Shown: one piece after another, positions 16,355-26,900 of the stretch
How the letters are laid out: each line of letters starts with the position of its first letter
Numbering within the stretch: position 1 is the first letter of the stretch
Assembly: GCA_031268215.1 (NCBI GenBank)
Contig: JAIRXP010000044.1
Location: 1 to 44,239, forward strand
Length of the DNA: 44,239 bases
Direction: 5' to 3'
Source of the DNA: Bifidobacteriaceae bacterium
GTDB taxonomy: Bacteria; Actinomycetota; Actinomycetes; Actinomycetales; WQXJ01
The notes under the pieces: model-generated
Seen by the model: the letters and a program-made list of their open reading frames with translations, nothing else
Database searches by the model: none
What the model was told of the DNA's origin: nothing
Program-made: the position numbers and the translations under genes

Positions 16355-17937
16355 GGTATCCCTCCGACAGCCACGGTGACGGCATCGCCAAGGTCGAAGA
16401 CATCGCCGTTTAGGACCAGCACTTGTTCCTTGCCGCCCAAGCGCCGGTCTGGGAATCCCTCGCGCCGCAGCAGGGTACCGTTGGTGGAGCCCAGGTCAGA
16501 CGCCAGGACATTCCAGTCTTCGAGTTCGAACCGCAGGTGGGACCGCGAGATGTCAGGGCTGGCGACGGCGATCAAGTGCGGCACTGGCCCAGCACTGAAC
16601 TTGGCTGAGCGCGGCCGCCGGCCTATTACAGCTGGCCTGTCCAAGACCGCTTCTTCGCCCGTGGATATCCGGATCAGGCCAAGGGGCGGACGAGCCAGCC
16701 GGACGGCATCGCCCACCAACGCTGTGCTGCAAGACCGGCACTGGCTGAGCCGCGGCGGGTTGGCAGCCCGGCATTTGCCGCAGGTCCGCCCCAGAACCAT
16801 GACCAAACTGCTCGCCTGTGGTGGTAGCCCCACGGCCACCACCGGCGGTTCGGCGGACCCGGGGGGCTTCAGAATGGTCATTCCGTCGTGGTCGTAGTCT
16901 TCTTCACCTTCAGACTCCTCGGCGCCCTCGGCCTGGCGCACGGCGGCGTATTCCGCCGTTCCGAGTTGGGTTGGCGCGTCCCACAGGGCGTCGAATTCGG
17001 ACGGCTCCGCGTCCGCTGCCGGGGGCGTTTCCTGGGCTACCAGGTCCTCTGGCGCCCCCAACCACAAGGCCGTCGATGTCGCTTCCAAAGCGCTGGCCTC
17101 GGCTGGCGGTTCCAGCGGTTCTGGCGAGGCGACCGGCTCCGGCGCGGCTACCGGTTGGGGCGGGGGTGGCGGTTCCGGGGCCGCGACCGGCACTGGCGAG
17201 ACGACCGGCTCCGGGGCCGCGACCGGCTCCAGCACCGCGGCCAGGCTCACCTGAGCCGACTCCGCCGGTGGTACCGGTGCTGCCAGCGGCTCTGGCTCAA
17301 CCGTGGGCTCTGACTCTGGCTCAACCGTTGGTTCGGGTACCGGCTCCGGCTCTGGTTTAACTGCGGGCTCCGCTTGAGAGGGCGATTCAACCTCCGGTTC
17401 ATCAACCAGTGCGGCCGGAGAAAGCGTTGTCAGGTCCTCGTCAAGAACGCCCAACTCTGCCCAATCATCATCAGCCGGCTCGGCGGCCTGGGTATCCCCT
17501 TCTCCCAGCGTCACTCGGGTGGCCAGTACCACGCCGCTGACCAGGTCCAGGGTGCGGCCCGGCGCACCTCCTGGCGCCTCGATCACTATCCCTTGAACGT
17601 CAGCGGCACGTTCCTCGCGCCAAGCTGTGACATCGCGCCCGTTGATGGCCATGGGGCCGCCGCCCGCCGGATTCACCCGAACCAGGAAGTCGCCCCGCAC
17701 AGCCAGATGGGCGCGGTCCGAATCGGTGAACACGGCCGCGAATGGCGGCAAGGCGGACAGCGTTGATGTGGCCGAGGAGCCCAAGAAGACCTGCAGCACA
17801 TCCGCCAGTCCCTTCCCTTCCAGAACCGCGTCCCACAACGCCGCCACCGTCGCCTCGCCCAAGTCAGGGTCAGTCAGGACAGTCGCCGTCGGCGAGGACA
17901 GACACAGCCAAGTCCCGGTCTCATAGCGTTTGATCAT
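16351..17937 (-). CDS. FHA-domain protein with acidic Pro/Glu linker and zinc ribbon
   Basis: A 528-residue cytoplasmic protein. Residues 1-145 form an unrecognised beta-rich domain. A low-complexity Pro-Glu-Ala linker follows (about 180-345). DGMTIL (351-356) looks like a phospho-Thr docking motif. A zinc ribbon has Cys386/389/400/403. The C-terminal FHA domain has GRRP (439-442), SRSH (464-467) and GSTNGT (483-488), with all the phospho-Thr-binding landmarks. Such proteins act as phospho-readers, binding phosphorylated kinase tails, or their own phospho-Thr as a switch. It lies between the PP2C gene and the second kinase, with 4-bp overlaps on both sides, which fits a kinase-phosphatase-reader module. 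Confidence 0.9.
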   Translation of the reverse strand: MIKRYETGTWLCLSSPTATVLTDPDLGEATVAALWDAVLEGKGLADVLQVFLGSSATSTLSALPPFAAVFTDSDRAHLAVRGDFLVRVNPAGGGPMAINGRDVTAWREERAADVQGIVIEAPGGAPGRTLDLVSGVVLATRVTLGEGDTQAAEPADDDWAELGVLDEDLTTLSPAALVDEPEVESPSQAEPAVKPEPEPVPEPTVEPESEPTVEPEPLAAPVPPAESAQVSLAAVLEPVAAPEPVVSPVPVAAPEPPPPPQPVAAPEPVASPEPLEPPAEASALEATSTALWLGAPEDLVAQETPPAADAEPSEFDALWDAPTQLGTAEYAAVRQAEGAEESEGEEDYDHDGMTILKPPGSAEPPVVAVGLPPQASSLVMVLGRTCGKCRAANPPRLSQCRSCSTALVGDAVRLARPPLGLIRISTGEEAVLDRPAVIGRRPRSAKFSAGPVPHLIAVASPDISRSHLRFELEDWNVLASDLGSTNGTLLRREGFPDRRLGGKEQVLVLNGDVFDLGDAVTVAVGGIP

Positions 17938-18776
17938 TGCGCCGCCCTCCCCACGCGTTCCCTGGGAACGGTGTCCTCATCCCCCGGAAGGGTGTCATCT
18001 CCTGAAATGTCCTTCGCGGTCTGATCCGCCGCGAACGGATCGCTCAGCCCAATTACGTCCACGACGATCACCGAAATGTTGTCCTTTCCGCCTGCGGTCA
18101 AGGCCGCCTCCATCAAGGCCCTGGCGCCGGCCAACGGGTCGGCGAATTCGCGCAAGATGGCGGCGATCTGGGAATCGTCGAGTTCACCGGTCAGCCCGTC
18201 CGAGCAGACCAAGATGCGGTCATTCTCTTCCATCGGCACAAGCCAGTAATCCGGGTCGTAGTGCATCCCGCCGCCCATGGCCCGTGTCACCACGTTCCGC
18301 CGAGGATGGCTGCGGGCCTGAGCGGAGGACAGCACGCCGTCGCTGATGAGTTCTTGAACCTCCGAGTGGTCAACCGAGAGCTGCTCCAACTCTCCATCGG
18401 TCAAACGGTAGGTCCGTGAATCACCCAGGTTCACCACCAGCCAGTAGGGAATGCCTTCCTGGGTTACCGCCACCACGCCGCTGACGGTGGTCCCCGCCGC
18501 CCGCTCCGGATCCACACCGGCCAGTTCGGTGACCGCCTCACCAGCTCTGCCAAGCGCGGCTTTGACCGTGTCAACGGTCGGTTTGGTACCTACCAGCACC
18601 CGCATCCTGTCGGCCACGGTGCGCGATGCCGCGTCGCCGGCTTGGTGCCCACCCATCCCGTCCGCCACCAAAAAGACAGGATGCGAGGCGACAATCGAGT
18701 CTTCATTGATCGGGCGGCGCAGTCCCGGGTTTGTCACCGCGCCACACGATGTAACAGTCAGAGTCAGATCAGCCAT
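17934..18776 (-). CDS. PP2C-family Ser/Thr phosphatase (PrpC/PstP type)
   Basis: A 280-residue metal-dependent phosphatase that reverses Hanks-kinase phosphorylation. Motifs in order are INED, VADGMGG, NLGDSR, DHS, CSDGL and GGKDNIS, which carry the metal-binding Asp residues. There is no membrane span, unlike mycobacterial PstP, so it is cytoplasmic. The acidic tail (DDTLPGDEDTVPRE) contains two Thr-hydrophobic pairs that may be phosphorylated. ATG 18776 was chosen because GGGAGGG lies 5 nt before it; the start overlaps the preceding FHA gene by 8 bp. It corresponds to prpC of the bifidobacterial PFNA cluster. Confidence 0.93.
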   Translation of the reverse strand: MADLTLTVTSCGAVTNPGLRRPINEDSIVASHPVFLVADGMGGHQAGDAASRTVADRMRVLVGTKPTVDTVKAALGRAGEAVTELAGVDPERAAGTTVSGVVAVTQEGIPYWLVVNLGDSRTYRLTDGELEQLSVDHSEVQELISDGVLSSAQARSHPRRNVVTRAMGGGMHYDPDYWLVPMEENDRILVCSDGLTGELDDSQIAAILREFADPLAGARALMEAALTAGGKDNISVIVVDVIGLSDPFAADQTAKDISGDDTLPGDEDTVPRERVGRAAQ

Positions 18777-20040
18777 GAGCACCCTCCCTGGCGACCTGGA
18801 ACCAACGGTTCCCAAAGATGACCGTCTCTCCGGGCGTGATCACCACTGGTTCTCCGGCCACCAATTGCTGGGCTTGACCGTCCGCCCGCCGAATTGACGA
18901 GCCATTAGTTGACCCACGGTCCGCCACCCACAATGACGAATCGGTCAGACCGAATTCCAGGTGAGTCTTGGACACCGACTTGTCTTCGTCACCAGTGGCA
19001 ACAGTATGAACAGCGGTCTGGCCTGGGCGAGCCATGGGCTGACGCCCCACCACGCCCAGGCCCTGCACTGGCACTGGCAAGCCGGTGTCGAACCAAAGAA
19101 CAATCCGGCCCGTGCCCTCCGCGGCCGGCGCTTGAGCCGCGCCGGCGCCGCGCCTTGTGGTCTCGTCTTCTTCGGCCGTTGACGGGCCAGGGCCGGCGGG
19201 GGCCGGGACAGGCGGCGGCACTGGAGCGGACACTTGGGCTGGCGCCGGGGTCGGAAATGGCGCTGGGGCTGGCGCCGCCATCCCCAGCGGGCCGAAGTAC
19301 GGTGCTCCGCCGGCGCCGGAGGCGCCTCCTCCGACCGGTCGCGCCTTGGGCTGATCCGAAGGAGTGCTTGAGGCGGGCGGCGGTTTGGGCCGGCCGGAGA
19401 ATCCCGGCACGGCCGTGATCATCCCGCCTTGGGCGGGCGCCGACGGTGGCTCGCCAAAACCTGGCGGCGGCGCCGGAGGCATCGCCGGCCGTCCGGCTGG
19501 CGGCTGCGGATACGCACGTCCAAGGCCCTGTGCGGGAGCCGGTACACCCGGCGGTTGATTGGACGCTTGGTTGGGCGGAGGGCCACCAAAGGTGACCGCG
19601 GGCTGCTCAGGCGGTGCGAACGGCGCACCAGAAACAGGTGGCCCCGCTGGCGGCTGGCCATACCCAGCCGCGGGGCCAGGCGCCGGGGGCGGGCCCGGCG
19701 AGTAAGGCGCCGGACTGGCCGGCGGAACACTCCCATACGGCGAGCCAGCCGGCGGCGAACCGGCAGCTGGAGCATTGCCATAGGGCGAACCGCCCGGCGG
19801 CGGACCAAAGGCCGCCGGCGGCGTTCCGTAGGGCGGCGGCACCGGGCCCGGTGGCGGAGAACCCGCATTGGGCGCCGGCGGCGCCCCACCTGGCGGCACC
19901 GGCGTGGGCAAGGGACCGCCGTAAGCCGGTGGCGCCGAGGGCCCGCGCACAACCGGAGCCCCACAGCGACCGCAGAAGCGAGCCCCAGACCTCAGCGGCT
20001 GACCGCAACTAGGGCACGCCAGATTCTCTTCAGCCGTCAC
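18769..20040 (-). CDS. Zinc-ribbon, Pro-rich FHA-domain protein
   Basis: A 423-residue protein. The N-terminal zinc ribbon has Cys9/12/23/26. About 250 residues of Pro/Gly/Ala low-complexity sequence follow, made of PPAGSPYG-like and PAPAPAP-like units. DETTRRG precedes a C-terminal FHA domain with GRQP, SKTH and GSTNGS. A long flexible arm between a ribbon and an FHA reader suggests a tether linking two partners, one of them phosphorylated. GTG 20040 overlaps the transglutaminase-fold gene (GTGA), and AAGGGGA lies ahead of it. It is cytoplasmic, with no signal or membrane span. Confidence 0.9.
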   Translation of the reverse strand: MTAEENLACPSCGQPLRSGARFCGRCGAPVVRGPSAPPAYGGPLPTPVPPGGAPPAPNAGSPPPGPVPPPYGTPPAAFGPPPGGSPYGNAPAAGSPPAGSPYGSVPPASPAPYSPGPPPAPGPAAGYGQPPAGPPVSGAPFAPPEQPAVTFGGPPPNQASNQPPGVPAPAQGLGRAYPQPPAGRPAMPPAPPPGFGEPPSAPAQGGMITAVPGFSGRPKPPPASSTPSDQPKARPVGGGASGAGGAPYFGPLGMAAPAPAPFPTPAPAQVSAPVPPPVPAPAGPGPSTAEEDETTRRGAGAAQAPAAEGTGRIVLWFDTGLPVPVQGLGVVGRQPMARPGQTAVHTVATGDEDKSVSKTHLEFGLTDSSLWVADRGSTNGSSIRRADGQAQQLVAGEPVVITPGETVIFGNRWFQVAREGAHG

Positions 20041-22499
20041 GGCTTCCCCTTTCCGATTTGCACGGTCGTCACCCGTGACACCCTTCGCCGCAGCCGCCTC
20101 GGGCCCGGGGCGCGCCGGCCGGTCCGCAGGGAGGACACCGACACGGCAGCCCTTATCCGGGACATGAACCCAGACCCTTCACCCAACTGTTTACGAGCCG
20201 TCGCGACATCTGCCCAGAAGGCCGCCACTTCGGCATCGGACAGGTAATAGCTGCCCCAAACCCCGGCGTCAGCGCGCTCCGCCAACTGAACCGCCGCAGG
20301 CGAGCCACGGTCCGCCAGCAGACGCCCGTTCTCCCGCCGCGTACCCGCCGCCGGGACATGAACCCCCAGGTCAACGGCATAATCCGTGAGTTCACGCCAG
20401 CCGCCGGACAGCTTCATTGACGGATCCGCCAGGCGCTGACGGCGCAGACGGCGGCGCCGCTTGAGATACCAGATCACAGCCGGTGGCCCCAGCAGGATCA
20501 GCAACGGCAGCCCTATCATCAGGACCAACCGGCCAATCGCCGCCCAGTTCAGGCCGCCACCGGCGTCTTCGTCATCACCGGACGAGTCCTCGGGCAGATT
20601 CTCCGGCGGCAGTTCAGCCGGTTCTTCGGGGGGCGGCGGCGGCTGAAGGACCTGGGGATTGGGTTTGTCCTTGGCGCGGGGCTCTTGTTCAGTCAGGATC
20701 TGGTTCTCCGGCGGAGTTGGGTCAATCGGCACCCAGCCAGCGTCCTCAAACTTGACTTCGACCCACGCGTGGGCGTCAGCCCCTTTAACCGTCCAGGTGT
20801 CGCCTGAGATCTGGGAGGATTCGCCGGCCTTGAACCCCATGACGACGCGCGCTGGCATGCCCAGTTGCCGCAGCATCAAAGCCATGGCCACGGCGTATTG
20901 TTCATCGTCCCCAATCATTTGGTCGGCGGTCAGGAATGACTGGACGCGGGCCGCTGAATGGCCCGGTGGCGAGGCCACCTCCCCGTCCAGTCCATGCGAG
21001 AAGAAAGCCTGGGTGGGGTCCTGCAAAGCCGTCACAATCGACAGGATCCGTTCCGCCGGGACCTTCGAATCGCCGGCGAACTCTGACCCCGCCCCGGCCA
21101 CCACATCCGGAACGCTTTGCAGCGCCGGCAGGGACGCGTTGGCCAGCGCGGAGCCGGTCAGTGCCTCCAGCCCTTCGCTCTCCTCAACCACCGCCGCGAA
21201 GGTGTAACTGTCGCCTTCCCTCAATCCGGCCGGGGCCACCGCCCCACCGGTGGCGGCGTTGTAATACAGGGCATCTTGCAGTTCCTCCGCCCGGGGTCCC
21301 GCGAAGGACAGCGCCGTCAGGGCGCCGGCATCCGGCACCCAAACTCCGGAGTAATCTCCCACGGTCACCGTCACCTCTTGGCTGGGGCCCACCGCGTCGG
21401 TGATCTGCTCCGCCGCCGCCCGGTCATACAGCCCCGAATCGGTGCCGGCCGCGCTGGTGACGTTGTAAACCGTGCCGTCATAACCGTCCATCACCGCCAG
21501 GCGCAACCGGGCGTTTTCCGGCAGGCCCTGGACCGTCAGCAGCGCCTTGTCCTTCTTGACACCGACCAGTTGCCGGAATCCCACCAGCGGGCTGGCATAC
21601 TGGCGCAGATCCAGCGGCGGAACAATCTGGTCCCGGATCACCAGGCGCTCCAGCGACCCACCGGCCGATCCATAGCCCACGGTCGCGGCCGCGACCCCAA
21701 CGGCCAACAAGATGGCGGTTCCGCGCATGGTAGCCAGACGGACCGGCCAAGAGGTCGCTGCGCTCGCGCCCCCTGCACCGCCTGAACCAGCGGGAACTCC
21801 CGAACCGCCCGGCGCGCCTGAGGCGCCGGGATCCCCTACCGCACCCGCTCCGCCCGCTGCACCCGCGGTGCCGGCGGCCCGGCCGTCCGGAGCGGCCGCC
21901 CGGACCGCTTCGCGCCGCCGCCATGCCAGCCAGACCAAGGCCACGGCCACCGCCGCCAGACCCTGCGCCAACGGCCAGGCCACATCACTCGTGCCGAGCG
22001 CTATAACCGCTGCCCACGCCACCGCGAATGGCACCAGCGCCCAAGCCGGGCGGCGAACTCGCCAGGCCAAAGACATCATCACCACCGCGGATGCCAGGCC
22101 AATAATGAACGGCACCAAAGCCAACTCCGGGAAGCGTGAAACCGGCGGCGTGGTGGTGACGAAATCGCGCCACACTTGGACGGAGCCGAACAGCAACTCC
22201 CGCAAGGCCGGGCCCGTGGGCAGGACGCTCATTCCCGGAATCCCCCGCAGGGCCAGGCCCGGCCCAGTCAGGAAATAGGCCAAAATGGCGGCTCCGGCCG
22301 TGATCAACGGGCCCAGCCGCAGCCAGGCCGCGGCGAATGCCACCGCAGCTCCAACCACCACCCCGCCGGCCGCCGGAATCAACCAGCCCGCTCCGCCGTA
22401 CACCGGCTGGAGCCCAACCAAGGCTGCCGCTAACAGCGCTAGCACCGCGGCGGCATCGACCAGGCCGGCCAAGCTGAGCGCCCGTGAACGTGTCTTCAT
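20037..22499 (-). CDS. Polytopic membrane protein with transglutaminase fold, catalytic Cys missing
   Basis: An 820-residue protein. The first 195 residues hold several membrane spans. A Gly/Ala/Pro loop (200-250) and one more span (about 258-280) follow, then a large extracellular part with a transglutaminase-like core at about 515-600. A last span lies at 655-678, then a basic cytoplasmic tail. In the core the usual Cys-Glu-Gln is GDDEQY, with Asp532 at the Cys position. His577 (DAHAW) and Asp593 (DPTP) are kept. Without the Cys it should not cross-link or hydrolyse amides as enzymes of the fold do, so a binding or structural role is more likely. It matches the tgm position of PFNA clusters, directly after the DUF58 gene (ATGA overlap). 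Confidence 0.92.
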   Translation of the reverse strand: MKTRSRALSLAGLVDAAAVLALLAAALVGLQPVYGGAGWLIPAAGGVVVGAAVAFAAAWLRLGPLITAGAAILAYFLTGPGLALRGIPGMSVLPTGPALRELLFGSVQVWRDFVTTTPPVSRFPELALVPFIIGLASAVVMMSLAWRVRRPAWALVPFAVAWAAVIALGTSDVAWPLAQGLAAVAVALVWLAWRRREAVRAAAPDGRAAGTAGAAGGAGAVGDPGASGAPGGSGVPAGSGGAGGASAATSWPVRLATMRGTAILLAVGVAAATVGYGSAGGSLERLVIRDQIVPPLDLRQYASPLVGFRQLVGVKKDKALLTVQGLPENARLRLAVMDGYDGTVYNVTSAAGTDSGLYDRAAAEQITDAVGPSQEVTVTVGDYSGVWVPDAGALTALSFAGPRAEELQDALYYNAATGGAVAPAGLREGDSYTFAAVVEESEGLEALTGSALANASLPALQSVPDVVAGAGSEFAGDSKVPAERILSIVTALQDPTQAFFSHGLDGEVASPPGHSAARVQSFLTADQMIGDDEQYAVAMALMLRQLGMPARVVMGFKAGESSQISGDTWTVKGADAHAWVEVKFEDAGWVPIDPTPPENQILTEQEPRAKDKPNPQVLQPPPPPEEPAELPPENLPEDSSGDDEDAGGGLNWAAIGRLVLMIGLPLLILLGPPAVIWYLKRRRRLRRQRLADPSMKLSGGWRELTDYAVDLGVHVPAAGTRRENGRLLADRGSPAAVQLAERADAGVWGSYYLSDAEVAAFWADVATARKQLGEGSGFMSRIRAAVSVSSLRTGRRAPGPRRLRRRVSRVTTVQIGKGKP

Positions 22500-23887
22500 A
22501 GCGCCCGCATCCCCTTGGCCAGGTCCGTCAGTCCGCCCAACTCAAGTAAGGGGGTACCGCCCAAGGTCTTGCGCGCCAGTTCAATCCCTGGCACGCAACG
22601 AACCACCACCACGGCGACATCCACCGGGAAGTGAACCGCGGCAGCCCTGATCTGATGCGGGCTGGGAGTGGACCCGGCCAGCAGCACCGCCACGGAAGCG
22701 TCCGGGACTCGCACCGACGCGGCGGCAGCCACATCCGCGATCAGGTTGCGGTCCCGGACCGGCTCCAGGCGCGAGCAATCATCCAGCAGGCGCATCCCGG
22801 TCTGGGAGCGCAAGACGCCGCCGGATGTCATCACGGTCAGGTCTTTGCCTTCTTTGATGGCTTGCAGACCAAGCGATGCGCCCGCGCTAATGGCCAGTTC
22901 AAGCTCATCTTCGCTGCCGTAGTCCGCCAGGTTGCTGGACAGCGCCACGACCAGGTGGGAGCGCCGCGTTTCCTCGAATTGACGGACCATGAAGCGCCCA
23001 ATCCGGGCGGAAGTCTTCCAGTGAATGTGACGGCGATCATCGCCAGGCACGTATTCGCGCAGCGCGTGGAATGACACGTCGGAACTGGACAAGTCATCTG
23101 TGGGCGTGCCTTCCAAGTCACGCAGGAACCCGGCCGAGGATCCATCCAGGTTCACAGTCAATGGATGGACAAATAGCTCATGAACGTCGGTCCAGGTGAC
23201 TTCCCGTCTGAGCAAGCCCAGTGCGTCACCCCGCGAGGACCGCACCGGGCCCACGCTCAGCACTGTGCGCCGCTGGGTGGGGATGCGGAAGGACTCACTG
23301 TGGCTGGCGCCGGCCGCCAGCCGGGGAATCCGGAATGTGGCCAGGCCTTCGCCAACCGCCAGGGTGGCGTCAGACGGCAGCAGCGCCCGCCGCGATGGAT
23401 TGGTTATGGCGATCTCTCCGAACGCCTCCTCCCCCACTGTCACACGCAGCCGCGCCAGGTCCAAGGCGACCTGGTATGAGGTCCGTCCCAGAACAAAGAC
23501 CACGGCCGCGACCAGCATGGATGCTAGGGCTATCCACACTACTACCAGCTCGGCCCAGCCCAAGCGCCCGCCCACCACGAACGCCACCAGTCCCACCGCC
23601 AGCGCCACCCAACCGGGCGCGCGGATCACCGAGGTGACGGGCGCGGTGAAGCCCCAGGCCCGTTGGATCAGACCGGCGGTGGCCGTCACAAGCCGCTTTA
23701 GGTTGACTCTTCTTTCCCAGTGCCCTCTGGGCCGTCTCCGTTTAGAGCCGCCTTCCTTCTTGGGCCGCTTGGGCTTGGCTGGTTTCTTGGGCCGCCCGGC
23801 GGGTGGCCCGCCTTGGCCGGGCTGGGGCGGGCCCGGAGTACCGCCCGGAGGGCCTGGCGGGCGCGGCGGAGCGACAATCGTGGTCAT
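22496..23887 (-). CDS. DUF58 membrane-anchored protein
   Basis: A 463-residue protein. A basic Pro/Lys-rich cytoplasmic N-terminus (1-85) leads to two membrane spans (about 92-107 and 110-133), a beta domain and the DUF58 signature YVPGDDRRHIHWKTSAR (279-295). A von Willebrand A-like domain follows (HLVVALSSNLADYGSEDE). DUF58 proteins work with MoxR ATPases, whose genes they nearly always accompany, to assemble or activate extracytoplasmic proteins. The order moxR, fn3, DUF58, transglutaminase fold is that of PFNA clusters. The ribosome site before ATG 23887 is weak (GGCGGTGGCGCC). A 63-nt gap separates it from the fn3 gene. Confidence 0.93.
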   Translation of the reverse strand: MTTIVAPPRPPGPPGGTPGPPQPGQGGPPAGRPKKPAKPKRPKKEGGSKRRRPRGHWERRVNLKRLVTATAGLIQRAWGFTAPVTSVIRAPGWVALAVGLVAFVVGGRLGWAELVVVWIALASMLVAAVVFVLGRTSYQVALDLARLRVTVGEEAFGEIAITNPSRRALLPSDATLAVGEGLATFRIPRLAAGASHSESFRIPTQRRTVLSVGPVRSSRGDALGLLRREVTWTDVHELFVHPLTVNLDGSSAGFLRDLEGTPTDDLSSSDVSFHALREYVPGDDRRHIHWKTSARIGRFMVRQFEETRRSHLVVALSSNLADYGSEDELELAISAGASLGLQAIKEGKDLTVMTSGGVLRSQTGMRLLDDCSRLEPVRDRNLIADVAAAASVRVPDASVAVLLAGSTPSPHQIRAAAVHFPVDVAVVVVRCVPGIELARKTLGGTPLLELGGLTDLAKGMRAL

Positions 23888-23950
23888 GGCGCCACCGCCG
23901 CGCTGGAGTTCCTGCTCACGTGTTTCCTTTCCGGTCCGCTGGCTCTGCTG

Positions 23951-26900
23951 TCACCAAGTAATCTTGGGTGACGTCACCTGCCCAACGACTTCGGCCCAGA
24001 CCTGATTGTTCGGGAAACCGTAATAGGTGGTGTCCCGCCAGATGTATCCGTCGCCGTTGGTCTTCAACGTGTCTGTCCAGAAGCTCATCCCGGTAGTGGA
24101 GTGGTAGCGCACTGTGTAGTTGGTGTTGGGACTCAAGTTCCCGGCCTCGAAGATGACCTTGGCGCAGTAAGAACTAGTGCATCTCCCGGCGACGGTGATG
24201 TGGTCGCCCTTGGTGACCTTGGCCCAGGGGGGAGGCGGCGGCCCAGAACTCGCGCTGGCGCTGACCTCGCCGCTGATTTGGTTCAGGGAATCAACAGTCC
24301 GTGCCTTGATCGAGTGGCTTTGGGAATATCCATTCCCCACCGTGGTGGACCCACCCGCTGTCTTGTCCTGCCAACCACCACCATCAACGCTGATCTGGAT
24401 CTTGACCGGCCGGCCGTTGGCCGCCGGCACCGTCCAAGACAGCGCCACCGTGGTCGCGCCACCGCTGGCGCTCACACCAGGCTTATTCGGCGGCCCGTAT
24501 GGGCACACATTCCCAACCGAAGACTCCGGACCGTCATAGGTGTAACCAGATGTGCCGCCGACTGTAGCCGTGGCATGCACATAGACGGTGTAGCACCCCG
24601 CCGTATTGGACAGGCCGGTGATTTTCCCGCCGCCGGCCGGTAACGTGCCCGTGCCACCAGTATTCAGCCGATACTTATAGGTGATCTCTGATGTCTTGGC
24701 GCCGTTACCGGCCGCCGCGCCAAATGACACGGTGGCGTTCTTGTCGCCTTCAGCGGTCTTCTTCAGATTGGTGACCGGACCAGGTGCCACACCTCCACGC
24801 ACCGGACTCGAGCCAGCTGACCAAGCGGAGGTCCCAGCCTTATTCGTGGCATTCACCTTGAACACATAATCATCAGTCGAAGTGTTGAAGGTCTTGATCG
24901 CGTAAACCCCAGTGGGTCCTTCGGTGGGCTCAATCGTCTCAACTTGCGACCCTCCCCGCAGTACCTGGACTGTGTACTTCGATATAGCGTCGCCATTATT
25001 GGCGGGAGCCACCCAGGAGACCTTGAATTGTGCCTGTGAACCAACCGGCGCCAACCGCTCCACGGTTGGCGCCGCCGCCACATCCGGCTCGCGCGCCGGG
25101 ATTTCCGAGGCGGACTCGGGCCCCCAGTAGGACGGATCGTCGCAAATCACCACTACCCGGTTCTTGGCGCAAACCCGGACCCGATAGGCCGTCCCATTGG
25201 CCAGACCACTCCAGACCAACCGCGTGGCCGTGATGTTCTCCTGACGAACCATGCCGCTCGGTGGCGCCGGGGAAATCTCCAGATCATAGGAAGTCACCGG
25301 CGAACCAGAGGACCCTGGATTGGTCCAGGTCACCGTGAGTGACTCGTCCCCGAAGGCCAGAGTTGGCGCGCCCGGCAAATTAGGAACCCGGTCCGGCCGG
25401 GCCGTCACTGGCGCGGAAGGCACCGACGGGTTCACCTCATTGCGGGCCACCACCGTCAACGAATACTCGACATCGTTCGTCATTCCGGTCAGCACACACA
25501 CGTTGGAGGTCCCACACGACTGCTCAAACGACGGCGAACCGCTCACCACATATTCGAGGATCGGAGAACCACCGTTGTAAGGCACACCCCAACTCAAGGT
25601 GGCCGTCCGGTCCCCGGCCGATTCAACCCGCACCCCACGCACCTGATCCGGCTTGGCCAGGACCGTCATGGTCAACATCCCGCCGGCCCGCCGGCCCACC
25701 GCGTCCTCAATTGTGTAACGGACGGACAACGTGTCATTGAAATCAGCGGCAGGAGTCACCTCAATGACGCCCGAACCATCAGAATACGACGGCGCCGAAC
25801 CCCGGCCGGCCGCGATCTGGGCGTCCACAATCTGCAGCGGCTTATCAGGGAAGGGGTTGAAATCATTCGCCAGCACATCAGTGCGGACCGCTACGCCCTG
25901 ATGAACCCCGCCCGCCGGGTCATCCACCGCCCGGGGCTGAGGCCTGGCTGAGGCCACCACCGTCACCGTCACCCGGCCTTCAACCAGCGGGTTCACCCCA
26001 TCACTGACTGTCAACGGGATGTAGAACACGCCCTCGGGAGTCTCCGTGTCCGCTTGAACCGACAGCATGGCCCCATCCAGGGCGGCTGTAACACCAGTAT
26101 TCGTGGGTGGCGCGATCACGAACTCTAACTCGTCGCTGTCGCTGTCTTCCGCGTAACGGTTCAGATCCAGTTCACCGGCCGGCCCACCCCGCTCGGCGTT
26201 CACGGCCGGCCCAGTCAACCGCGGTGGCGTGTTCTGATCGGCCTGATCTGGACCCGGCAACACTGTCACCGGAATGGTCACCGTGGCCGTCAACGTCCCC
26301 GGATCATCAATGGCCAGCCCATCCATCACCGGCACCGACAACGAAGCCGGCCCGTAGTAGTCCGCCGGGGCCGTGAAGGAAACCTCCGACTGCGACACCA
26401 CTTGCGTCGCGGCCGCATGCCAAGAAGTCAGCGAATTGGTCGCCACCAACGGACTGCGCCCTGGGCGCACCAAGACATAGTCAGCCAGCTTCATCGCCAG
26501 GGTTTCACCAGCCACCACCTCGGCCGGCAACACACCCGGCTTGAACACCGGCGCCGCCGTGTCACTGCCCGGCACAATAATGAACGCCCGGCCAATCAGG
26601 CCGTCCGGATCAGTAACCGAATAGTCAATGATCCGCAATGCCGCCGCCACCGGCACCTCCAGCACCCCTTCAGCGGCCACCGTCACATCAGAGGCATCAA
26701 CTTCCAGGTCCCCATCTTCGATATCCCCATCTGGGTCCTCGTCATTGTCCAGCACCGCGACTCTCACTGTTCCAGATGCCGTCATCACATCTTCGACCGC
26801 CACATAGTCATCCCGCAGCAACGGCTTCCTAGGCGGCGCGTCCTCAGTTACTTCAATACTCACGGTCCCGGCCGCGGAAGCCCCAAACGAATCAACAACC

